The translations under genes and the position numbers were made by a program. This document shows positions 1 to 6,520 of a stretch of DNA of 6,811 nt, one piece after another; position 1 is the first letter of the stretch, and each line of letters starts with the position of its first letter. The stretch comes from an uncultured Actinomycetes bacterium (GTDB lineage Bacteria; Actinomycetota; Actinomycetes; Nanopelagicales; Nanopelagicaceae). The DNA lies in assembly GCA_903839355.1 (NCBI GenBank), contig CAIMBV010000043.1, positions 1 to 6,811 of the forward strand, given 5' to 3'. Under the pieces are notes generated by a model. It worked only from the letters and a program-made list of their open reading frames with translations. It did no database searches and was not told the DNA's origin.

Positions 1-1566
1 ATGCTTTCCTGTGAGTGTGGACCACTGCGCATTCGTCACGTGAGTAGCAGCCTGACTTCCCAGCAAACTCTGAAGTGGGTTATATCCCAGGAATGATGCG
101 AAGAGACTTCCTACGACCGGAAGGTTTGCTATCTGATGCGCCTGTGTAGCCGAAACTCCATTTGCTGTTAACCCGGCATACATAGAAGTTGGTAACGCTC
201 GACTTAACCCAACGATCATCAAGGAGAAGAAGATTCCAATGGAGAGCACCATTCCAGAGTTCATGAAGGCTGCTTGAATGCCTGCAGCTGCGCCGCGGCT
301 CTCGGCAGGCACGCTATTCATCACTGCAGTTGCATTAGGTGCGGAGAACATTCCTCCACCGATTCCATTAAGCAGGACTAAGAGCGCAAACCATAAGTAA
401 TGGAAGTTAGTGGGAACTACCAATAGTCCAACGAAACTTCCACCAAATAACAACATCCCGGTGGTGGAGAGCAAGCGAGCACCATGGCGATCTGAAATCC
501 AACCGCTCAATGGTCCCGCGATCAGGAATCCCAGCGTTAAAGGCAGGAGATAGATGCCGGCCCATAGCGGAGTTGCGTCGTACGCATACCCGTGAATCGG
601 TAACCAGATCCCTTGCAACCAGATGATTAACATAAATTGCAGTCCACCGCGAGCAGTGGCTGCTAAAAATCCAGCTGCCGACCCCATCGCAAAGGCTCGA
701 ATCTTGAAGAGATGTAGGTTAAACATAGGATATTCAACCTTCATTTCAATAATGAAGAAGGCGACCAAGAAGATGATCGCAAGAGCAAAGCCCACAAGCA
801 CTTTTGGCGCGGTCCAGCCCATAGATGATCCTTTGTAGGGCTGAATTCCGTAGACCATTGCAATCAACAGCGAAGTGAGCCCGAGAGCAAAGGTGAGATT
901 GCCCCACCAGTCGATGGTCGCATGTGCACGCTTACCGTTATCTCGCAGACTGATATAACCCCAGATCGTTCCGAGGAATCCAAAAGGAACTGATACCCAA
1001 AAGACCAATCGCCAGTCGCCGATCGAGAGCAAACCTCCTGCAATTAATCCAATGAAAGAACCGCCAATTGCAGCTACCTGGTTGATTCCGATTGCGAGAC
1101 CGCGTTGTTCAACGGGGAAGGCGTCTGCAATGATCGCCGAAGAGTTAGCGAACAACATCGCACCACCAATGCCCTGTACCAAGCGCCAGATAACCAGCCA
1201 GAGCGCGCCTTTGCCTGCATGGTAAGGGTCGAGCGCGAGCAAGATCGATGCAACAGAGAAAACTAAGAATCCCAAGTTGTAAATCCGGACCCGTCCGAAG
1301 ATATCCCCTATGCGCCCGAGGCTAATGACAAGAACTGCCGTTACCAGCATGTACCCCTGTAACAACCAGAGTAGGTAGCCAACGTTGCCAGGTGATAAGG
1401 GATCGATTCCAACGCCGCGAAAGATTGCCGGCAATGAGATCAAGATAATTGACGAATTGATCGTCGCCATAAAGATGCCCAGAGTTGTGTTGGTGAGCGC
1501 GACCCACTTGTAGCGCGAGGAGATTGCTCCACTTCTTGCTGAATCAATCACTGGTCGAGGGTACAC
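1..1566 (-). CDS. Major facilitator superfamily drug/metabolite exporter (DHA2/EmrB-QacA-like), 3' end outside the window
   Basis: This is a proton-coupled export permease of the inner membrane; its substrate cannot be read from sequence. The minus frame is open from a stop at 1567-1569 to the left edge, giving about 522 residues. Hydrophobic segments run almost throughout, as expected of a 14-helix DHA2 protein lacking only its last part. Helix 1 contains MATINSSIILISLPAIF. The loop motif A follows as GRIGDIFGR (about residues 84-92), then RLVQGIGGAM and a motif-C-like glycine-rich helix (IGGSFIGLIAGG) without the usual proline. The acidic residue common in the first-helix D1 motif of DHA2 proteins is Asn here. 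The start is uncertain. GTG at 1566 lies only 3 bases after an AAAGGAG ribosome site, GTG at 1551 lies 18 bases after it, and ATG at 1470 would cut into helix 1. The gene is divergent from the glycoside operon, and the sequence shows no functional link. Family call is firm, substrate unknown. Confidence 0.88.
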   Translation of the reverse strand, partial: MYPRPVIDSARSGAISSRYKWVALTNTTLGIFMATINSSIILISLPAIFRGVGIDPLSPGNVGYLLWLLQGYMLVTAVLVISLGRIGDIFGRVRIYNLGFLVFSVASILLALDPYHAGKGALWLVIWRLVQGIGGAMLFANSSAIIADAFPVEQRGLAIGINQVAAIGGSFIGLIAGGLLSIGDWRLVFWVSVPFGFLGTIWGYISLRDNGKRAHATIDWWGNLTFALGLTSLLIAMVYGIQPYKGSSMGWTAPKVLVGFALAIIFLVAFFIIEMKVEYPMFNLHLFKIRAFAMGSAAGFLAATARGGLQFMLIIWLQGIWLPIHGYAYDATPLWAGIYLLPLTLGFLIAGPLSGWISDRHGARLLSTTGMLLFGGSFVGLLVVPTNFHYLWFALLVLLNGIGGGMFSAPNATAVMNSVPAESRGAAAGIQAAFMNSGMVLSIGIFFSLMIVGLSRALPTSMYAGLTANGVSATQAHQIANLPVVGSLFASFLGYNPLQSLLGSQAATHVTNAQWSTLTGKH

Positions 1567-1569
1567 CTA

Positions 1570-1576
1570 CTCCTTT
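1570..1576 (-). promoter_or_regulatory. Shine-Dalgarno site of the exporter gene
   Basis: On the minus strand AAAGGAG is followed by an in-frame TAG and then GTG TAC. This bounds the exporter start at 1566 or downstream. The spacing to GTG 1566 (3 bases) is short and to GTG 1551 (18 bases) is long, so the site supports a start here but does not settle which GTG is used. Confidence 0.5.
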
Positions 1577-1619
1577 GGGCGGTGCTTGCCGTTCCCAACA
1601 CCCTCAAAAGTCCGAAATA

Positions 1620-1634
1620 TCCCACTAGATGGGA
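1620..1634. promoter_or_regulatory. Short perfect inverted repeat, possible operator
   Basis: TCCCA and TGGGA flank a 5-base centre CTAGA. The repeat overlaps the weak minus-strand -10 candidate GATATT (1616-1621), a location that would suit an operator for the exporter promoter or for both divergent genes. Five-base arms occur often by chance and no regulator gene is visible nearby, so this is only a candidate. Confidence 0.2.
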
Positions 1635-1701
1635 GTAGGCAGAAGATAGACAGTGGAACGAAAGTATTACGTCTGATCGGTTCCTTAGGCTCGCAACCAC
1701 T

Positions 1702-1706
1702 GAGGT
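1702..1706 (+). promoter_or_regulatory. Shine-Dalgarno site of the GH130 gene
   Basis: GAGGT lies 8 bases before the ATG at 1715. This is a normal spacing and is the reason for taking 1715 as the start of the GH130-like gene. Family resemblance begins only at about residue 11 (the ALVRRAKKTLLPNPARVIT stretch), which is compatible with this start. Confidence 0.55.
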
Positions 1707-1714
1707 AACGAGCG

Positions 1715-3208
1715 ATGGGGGTAGACGTGTACGACGAGTCCGCACTAGTTCGTCGGGCGAAGAAGACCCTCCTCCCTAACCCCGCACGTGTCATAACAAA
1801 ATTCTTTCTTCCTGGTTCAGAGACAAAACCCCAGGGTGCGCTGCATGTCGACACCGTCATGGAGCGAGTACTGAGTTTAAGCGACGAAGAGGTCTCAGCT
1901 ACTTTGGTCTCGATTCTGGGGCGCTTTGCGCATCGGCATGACCGCTTGAGTCAAATACTTGTTGATCATTACAAGCGGGTTTCCCATCACGCCCCTCAGG
2001 ATCGAGAAATATCCAAGGAGCGCCAAGATCTAATCGGAGCATACTTCACCCAAGAATTTGCCATCGAATCAACCGCTCTCTTCAATCCTTCAATCGTGGC
2101 GCATCCAGTTCAAGACGGATCTCACGAAGGCCAGATCAAAATTATTTTAAGTCTTCGAGCAATTGGCGAGGGACACGTTTCCTGTATTGAATTTAGAACA
2201 GGAACTTTCAGCGAGTCAGAGGGTATTCGTATCGATGAACCGGGTGCACGACTTGTGACCGGACGGCTTGCTCCCGCCCCCCTCACTCGAGACTTCTTGA
2301 TGGAAACCCTGGACCACCACATCGGGTCTGTACTCTACGAGGAGTTACTAAGACTCTTACCGGAGCACTTTGATTCTGATCACTTGGGCGATGCAATTAC
2401 CCTCATAGAAAAGGATAGTTTGGTCACCGAGGGCTCAGGGTCTATAGCAAAGCAAATTCGAAGCATTGCCTCGGCTAATTATCGATTGCATTTTCCCGAG
2501 AGCCACGATCTTTCTGAATTTGTTATCGCTCCTTCCAGCGCTGATGAGAGGCAAGGAGTCGAAGATGCGCGCTTCACTCAGTTTTTGGATGAGGATGGAA
2601 CGGTCTCATATTGTGCGACCTACACCGCTTTTGACGGCTCGCAAATAAATCAACACCTCTTGCTCACCAGCGATTTTCTCAACTTTGAGATCAAGACGAT
2701 GATTGGTCAGGCGGCTGGCAACAAAGGAATGGCTATCTTTCCTAGGAAGGTCGGTGGAAATTACTTAGCCATTTCTCGATGGGACAATGAAACTATAAGT
2801 ATCACTCAATCGGTAGATATGGTCTCTTGGCAAGCACCAAAAGCTGTGCAGTTGCCGGAGCAACCGTGGGAATTCATAAAGCTAGGGAATTGTGGTTCCC
2901 CCATCGAAACTGAGGCTGGCTGGGTACTGCTCACTCATGGTGTTGGACCGATGCGCGAATATTCCATCGGAGCGATCTTGCTGGACCTGGCGGACCCATC
3001 CATAGTCGTTGGTGCCTTAAAAGAACCCCTCTTGATCTCCCTTGAAGAGGAGCGAGAAGGATACGTTCCTAATGTTGTCTACTCCTGCGGCAGCATGAAG
3101 TATGGAAATACCTTGATTTTGCCCTATGGATGCAGTGATCTAAAGACGAGATTTGCATATATAGATTTCCCCACACTTCTCAAGGAACTAAGCGAAGGAT
3201 CGAGATAA
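1715..3208 (+). CDS. GH130 family glycoside phosphorylase / beta-mannosidase-like protein
   Basis: GH130 enzymes are five-bladed propellers that cleave beta-mannosides, mostly by phosphorolysis releasing alpha-mannose 1-phosphate; some subgroups hydrolyse instead. The 497-residue product has a long N-terminal part (about 1-270) holding FNPS (123-126) and SLRAIGEGHVSCIEFRTG (146-163). The recognisable GH130 core follows: GVEDARFT (281-288, the acidic motif expected to supply the catalytic Asp, here Asp284), YTAFDG (303-308), GMAIFPRKV (338-346), GSPIETEAGWVLLTHGVGP (394-412) and EEREGYVPNVVYSCG (445-459). There is no signal peptide or membrane segment, so it should act on a cytoplasmic substrate. 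It is longer than the roughly 330-400 residues of many characterised phosphorylases, but it resembles a long subgroup that I recall beside GT4 genes. It is the first gene of a four-gene operon and ends 2 bases before the GT4 start. Family membership is secure; phosphorylase versus hydrolase, and the exact substrate, are inferences. Confidence 0.88.
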   Translation: MGVDVYDESALVRRAKKTLLPNPARVITKFFLPGSETKPQGALHVDTVMERVLSLSDEEVSATLVSILGRFAHRHDRLSQILVDHYKRVSHHAPQDREISKERQDLIGAYFTQEFAIESTALFNPSIVAHPVQDGSHEGQIKIILSLRAIGEGHVSCIEFRTGTFSESEGIRIDEPGARLVTGRLAPAPLTRDFLMETLDHHIGSVLYEELLRLLPEHFDSDHLGDAITLIEKDSLVTEGSGSIAKQIRSIASANYRLHFPESHDLSEFVIAPSSADERQGVEDARFTQFLDEDGTVSYCATYTAFDGSQINQHLLLTSDFLNFEIKTMIGQAAGNKGMAIFPRKVGGNYLAISRWDNETISITQSVDMVSWQAPKAVQLPEQPWEFIKLGNCGSPIETEAGWVLLTHGVGPMREYSIGAILLDLADPSIVVGALKEPLLISLEEEREGYVPNVVYSCGSMKYGNTLILPYGCSDLKTRFAYIDFPTLLKELSEGSR

Positions 3209-3210
3209 CC

Positions 3211-4341
3211 ATGGCCCCACGGATTGCAGTTGTAAGTACTTACAAGCCAACAAATTGTGGAATTGCAACTTTTACGCAATCGCTCTTGAACGCGATGAAC
3301 GGGATTTGTCGTACTCCGGCGAAAGTGGTGCGCTTGATTGAGAGCAAATCTGATGAAGTGGAAAGTGGGTCGGAGGTAATTTGTACCATCACGGAGGGCA
3401 ACCCTCTTTCGATGGTGAATGCAGCAAACAAGATCAATGAGATGGATGTTGTATTGATTCAGCACGAGTTCGGTATCTATGGTGGGTTCGATGGTGATGA
3501 AGTCATCACCTTAATCGAGAAATTGGTGATTCCCTCGATAGTGGTACTCCACACCGTCCTGAGTTCGCCCACCCCACATCAACGGGCGGTACTCCTCAAA
3601 CTCTGTCAACGCGCTACAGCTGTCGTTGTAATGAGTCAGATCGCAGTCAATAGGTTGATGGCCGAACCAGATGTGGACTCCTCGAAGATCTTTCTCTTTC
3701 AGCATGGTGCTCGGAGCATCACAACAAATCCTGAACAGCATCATTCTGAGCGGCCGATTATTTTAACCTGGGGGCTAATCAGTCCTGGAAAGGGAGTCGA
3801 GTGGGTCATAAAGTCCATGGACTTCTTACGGGATATCGAGCCGCGCCCCCTTTATGTAGTTTCGGGGCGTACGCATCCCAAGGTCTTAGAGCATGACGGT
3901 GAGCGCTACAGAGAGAGTTTACAGAAGCTCATAGAAGATCTTGACCTCGCAGAGAGCGTCCAACTACGACCAAATTTTCTGGAGAATGTCGCGCTGGATC
4001 ACTTAATCGCTGCATCGACGCTGGTAGTGCTCCCGTATGACAACTCAGAACAGGTTACATCGGGAGTTTTGATGGAGGCGGTGAGCGCCGGTCGCCCGAT
4101 TGTTGCCACTCGTTTTCCACATGCGGTTGAGTTATTGCGGCAGGATGTAGGAATCCTTGTTCCGTACCGCGATCCAGCTGCTCTGGCCAATGCAATACGC
4201 CGAATAATTACAGCTCCAGAGTTGGCAGCTGAAATGTCCCATCGCACGAAGGCGATCGCAAGAAATATCCAATGGCCGGTCGTCGCGCAGCAATATCTAC
4301 AACTAATCTCAAATCTAGCTTATGAAAGGGCAAGCGCATGA
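3211..4341 (+). CDS. GT4 family glycosyltransferase (GT-B fold)
   Basis: This 376-residue retaining glycosyltransferase is probably cytosolic and uses a nucleotide sugar, perhaps GDP-mannose given its neighbours. The N-terminal Rossmann domain opens with VVSTYKPTNCGIATFT (7-22), a typical acceptor-side beginning, and holds LIQHEFGIYGG (82-92) and VVLHTV (111-116). The donor-binding domain starts near LTWGLISPGKGVEWVI (185-200), the usual G-x-G-K/R-G region. It continues to LPYDNSEQVTSGVLMEA (274-290) and GRPIVATRFPHAVELL (294-309). Glu289 fits the second Glu of the GT4 E-x7-E motif, but the first position is Gln281, with Glu280 beside it. The gene starts 2 bases after the GH130 stop and its last codons overlap the next start as ATGA, so expression is coupled to both. 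Length is normal for GT4. The sugar and acceptor are not determined by sequence. Confidence 0.9.
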   Translation: MAPRIAVVSTYKPTNCGIATFTQSLLNAMNGICRTPAKVVRLIESKSDEVESGSEVICTITEGNPLSMVNAANKINEMDVVLIQHEFGIYGGFDGDEVITLIEKLVIPSIVVLHTVLSSPTPHQRAVLLKLCQRATAVVVMSQIAVNRLMAEPDVDSSKIFLFQHGARSITTNPEQHHSERPIILTWGLISPGKGVEWVIKSMDFLRDIEPRPLYVVSGRTHPKVLEHDGERYRESLQKLIEDLDLAESVQLRPNFLENVALDHLIAASTLVVLPYDNSEQVTSGVLMEAVSAGRPIVATRFPHAVELLRQDVGILVPYRDPAALANAIRRIITAPELAAEMSHRTKAIARNIQWPVVAQQYLQLISNLAYERASA

Positions 4342-5369
4342 GTAATGTTATGGTGAAGAAACCCGACTTTTCGCATCTGGTTCGACTTTCAACCTCGCGT
4401 GGCCTCTATGAGCATGCTTTGTTTAACGAGGCGCGCGAAGAACATGGTTACTGTGTAGACGATGTCGCGCGCGGATTCGTTCTCCTGTGTCGTGAAACGA
4501 AACAGGATCAGCACCTATTGGCGCTTGAGAATATCTACTTAGATTTTGTTTTAGAGGCCATCGCCGCTGACGGAAGTTGTCACAACCGCATGAACGCGGC
4601 CGGGAAATGGACCGATATCCCGAGCACGTCCGACTGGTGGGGAAGGGCGGTCTGGGCGACGGGGGTGGGCGCAGTGCATGGTTCAACTCCGCAGATTCGC
4701 AATCGCTCTCTGGAGGGCTTTCGTTTACTCACCAGACTTTCTACCGCTGATCGGATGGCCTTAGCATTTGCCGCACTGGGTGCTGGAGAACTCTTAATTT
4801 TAAATCCGAAGGAGGCCGCGGCCCGCGAAATACTTCTGCTGGCTGAACTTCACTTACAACCCAAAGTGGTTGACGTGAATTGGCTCTGGCCCGAACCCCG
4901 ACTGCGATATTGCAATGGTGCCGTTGTAGAGGCGATCTTGATTGCAGGATGGGCCCTGAGAGATATGGCGCTGCTCGAACGCGGTCTAGCGATGTTGAAG
5001 TTCTTGCTTGTCGTGGAGACTCACGAGGGGCACTTTTCCGTAACACCCCCGGAAGGGCGTGGCTCGGGTGATCCAAAACCTGCCTTCGATCAACAACCCA
5101 TTGAAGTTGCGGCCCTGGTGGCCGCAGCTGCCCGCGCTTGGGAATATTCCGGGAATCCGCGCTGGCTAGTAGAGGTGGAGCGGGGTTGGAATTGGTTCCT
5201 GGGTAGCAATGACGGTGGAGTTCAAATGTTTAGTCCCGAAACCGGCGGCGGATATGACGGACTAACCCAAACAGGTCCCAATTTGAATCAAGGGGCGGAG
5301 TCGACGATCTCAATGCTTTCAACTGCACAGTGGGCAGGGAAGTTGCAAGACCTCTTTTTAGTCTCATGA
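4338..5369 (+). CDS. Six-hairpin (alpha/alpha)-barrel glycosidase-like protein of unknown activity
   Basis: The 343-residue product looks like an all-helical (alpha/alpha)6 toroid of the six-hairpin glycosidase superfamily. Aromatic and acidic motifs recur between helix pairs: GYCVDDVARG (37-46), DWWGRAVWATG (99-109), NWLWPEPRLRYCNG (181-194), FDQQPIEVAA (250-259), WFLGSNDGG (286-294) and TGGGYDGL followed by NQGAEST (302-323). Such proteins recur beside GH130 and GT4 genes and are often labelled glycosyltransferase by association, which the fold does not support. Asp41/Asp42 and the acidic residues at 185 and 251 are candidate catalytic or binding residues, but I cannot assign a mechanism. 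There is no signal peptide. The start overlaps the GT4 stop as ATGA, with AAAGGG 8 bases upstream (4324-4329). At its 3' end it overlaps the HAD gene, again as ATGA. Its role is presumably to trim or bind the glycan made by this operon. Confidence 0.75.
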   Translation: MSNVMVKKPDFSHLVRLSTSRGLYEHALFNEAREEHGYCVDDVARGFVLLCRETKQDQHLLALENIYLDFVLEAIAADGSCHNRMNAAGKWTDIPSTSDWWGRAVWATGVGAVHGSTPQIRNRSLEGFRLLTRLSTADRMALAFAALGAGELLILNPKEAAAREILLLAELHLQPKVVDVNWLWPEPRLRYCNGAVVEAILIAGWALRDMALLERGLAMLKFLLVVETHEGHFSVTPPEGRGSGDPKPAFDQQPIEVAALVAAAARAWEYSGNPRWLVEVERGWNWFLGSNDGGVQMFSPETGGGYDGLTQTGPNLNQGAESTISMLSTAQWAGKLQDLFLVS

Positions 5370-6142
5370 AGAAACTAGTTATCTTTGATCTGGACGGAAC
5401 CCTAGCCGAGAGTAAGGCTATTGTGGATTCAGAGATGTTCGCGTTGCTCGTTGGACTTTTAAAAATTGTCAGAGTTGCTGTGATCTCCGGAGCTGATTGG
5501 CCACAGTTTGAGGAGCAAATGCTCTCCCTACCTTTTCCTCCAGAATTGCTACCACATCTCACACTGCTGCCGACCTGCGGGACGAAGTTCTATGAATATA
5601 GAGACGGATGGCAAGAGTTGTACTCCGAGGAATTGGGGGTTCTCGATAAAGAGAGAATCGTGGCTGCACTGCAATCGGTCATTGATATTTTGGGTTTTCG
5701 TCCGTCAGAGTCGTGGGGCAAGATTATTGAAGATAGAGGGAGCCAAATTACATTCTCTGCCCTTGGTCAACAGGCACCTCTCGAGTTCAAAGTTCTATGG
5801 GATCCTGACTTTGCAAAGCGTAAAGGGATGGTCATGCTTCTGATGCAATTAATTCCAGATTTTTCAATTCGCGTTGGCGGGAGTACTTCCATCGACATAA
5901 CGCTTCCGGGGATCGACAAGGCATTTGGAGTTCGTAAACTTAGAGATGCCTACGGTGTCCAAGAAGCTGAAATGATCTTTATCGGCGATGCAATCTTTCC
6001 TGGAGGCAATGATTATCCGGTTGCACAGATGGGCCTGCAGACGATTCAGGTGAAAAGCCCCTATGAAACCAAACGAGTGGTAGAGGGGATTATCGCTGCC
6101 CTGTGTACAGATGAAAAAATTGTGGAATATTTAACGGTGTGA
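5366..6142 (+). CDS. HAD-IIB family enzyme resembling HAD-type phosphomannomutase
   Basis: The 258-residue protein carries all HAD signatures. Motif I is FDLDGTL (7-13), with nucleophile Asp8 and acid/base Asp10. Motif II is ISGA (40-43), motif III is Lys185 in GIDKAFGV, and the Mg-binding motif IV is GDAIFPGGND (207-216). The cap (about 80-180) includes IEDRGSQITFSALG and VGGSTSIDITLPG. The PGGND ending of motif IV and the GGS-x3-D-x7-DK pattern resemble the eukaryotic-type phosphomannomutase, which converts mannose 6-phosphate and mannose 1-phosphate. A sugar-phosphate phosphatase of the same class is the alternative. The start at 5366 is chosen because it makes an ATGA overlap with the previous stop and puts motif I right at the N-terminus; the in-frame ATG at 5330 adds 12 unrelated residues inside the neighbouring gene. 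The SD is weak, so translation is probably coupled. The product links naturally to mannose 1-phosphate made by a GH130 phosphorylase. Confidence 0.85.
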   Translation: MKKLVIFDLDGTLAESKAIVDSEMFALLVGLLKIVRVAVISGADWPQFEEQMLSLPFPPELLPHLTLLPTCGTKFYEYRDGWQELYSEELGVLDKERIVAALQSVIDILGFRPSESWGKIIEDRGSQITFSALGQQAPLEFKVLWDPDFAKRKGMVMLLMQLIPDFSIRVGGSTSIDITLPGIDKAFGVRKLRDAYGVQEAEMIFIGDAIFPGGNDYPVAQMGLQTIQVKSPYETKRVVEGIIAALCTDEKIVEYLTV

Positions 6143-6514
6143 CCAACTTGCAATTCGGGCATGGATAAAATCATCCTCGTTATTCCAGTAGACGGCGCAG
6201 GCGCGGTGATAACCGTCAGCGATCGTCAATGTGAGATGTTTGGCTCCATCACCTCTGACCAGCAAGAGAGGAGAAAGTGGCTCCTTCTCGACGATCTTCT
6301 TGAGGTCACGCTTTACGTGAAAGTTTGATCTATCAAGCATGGTTAACCCAGAGGCACGTATTACATCCTTCGCCTTAATCATCTCAATAGGAGCCGCTCG
6401 AAGTTCATCCACTATTCGGGCAATCTCATCCGGGTCGGCGAGAAGAGAAAGGTAGGACTGCGCCGCCGGATAGTCGTGATCTTCTGGCTCAGTTCCCCAC
6501 AAAACCTTAGGCAT
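6131..6514 (-). CDS. Small conserved hypothetical protein with ParB-like IADGYHR motif
   Basis: The 127-residue acidic soluble protein begins [21 protein letters not shown] and ends with SPLLLVRG (81-88) followed by [13 protein letters not shown] (98-110). The pairing of a hydrophobic strand ending in RG with a D-G-x-H-R loop is the hallmark of ParB/sulfiredoxin-like nucleotide-binding folds. I recognise it as a widespread conserved hypothetical, often a single-gene unit, but know of no demonstrated function; the length matches homologs as I recall them. There is no helix-turn-helix region as in true ParB, so plasmid or chromosome partition is unlikely. The start ATG at 6514 has GGAGG 11 bases upstream. 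The gene is convergent with the HAD gene and the two share 12 bases at their 3' ends. It is divergent from the aldo/keto reductase. I see no functional tie to the glycoside operon. Confidence 0.8.
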   Translation of the reverse strand: MPKVLWGTEPEDHDYPAAQSYLSLLADPDEIARIVDELRAAPIEMIKAKDVIRASGLTMLDRSNFHVKRDLKKIVEKEPLSPLLLVRGDGAKHLTLTIADGYHRACAVYWNNEDDFIHARIASWSHR

Positions 6515-6520
6515 TGCATA

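Larger units (their letters stand above)
1567..1714. other. Divergent intergenic region between exporter and glycoside operon
   Basis: This 148-base spacer must hold the promoters for both directions. It contains the short inverted repeat at 1620-1634 and the ribosome sites at both ends. I found no -35/-10 pair with good matches and proper spacing on either strand. GATATT (minus strand, 1616-1621) and TATTAC (plus strand, 1665-1670) are only weak -10 candidates without convincing -35 partners. Confidence 0.6.

Noticed and set aside
623..838. Plus-strand open frame of 71 codons within the exporter gene
   Set aside because: It is antisense to a clear membrane-protein frame; its Lys/Ala-rich translation has no family features and no ribosome site was seen.
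1590..1684. Repeated CGTTCC / GGAACG / GGTTCC words in the divergent spacer
   Set aside because: The spacing is irregular and only 5 to 6 bases match, so no consistent operator could be defined.
1654..1684. GGAAC and GTTCC as a possible leader hairpin before the GH130 gene
   Set aside because: A five-pair stem with a loop of about 21 bases is too weak, and no T-run follows.
1567..1860. Minus-strand open frame of 97 codons overlapping the GH130 gene start
   Set aside because: It lies antisense to the GH130 N-terminal coding region, shows no recognisable motif, and its low-complexity, Arg/Ser-rich composition is typical of a shadow frame.
4741..5076. Minus-strand open frame of 111 codons inside the six-hairpin gene
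   Set aside because: Rich in Arg, Pro and Ser and antisense to conserved motifs on the plus strand, so it is a shadow.
5330..5365. Upstream ATG extension of the HAD protein
   Set aside because: It would add 12 residues unrelated to the family and overlap the previous gene by 40 bases; the ATG at 5366 forms an ATGA overlap and starts directly before motif I.
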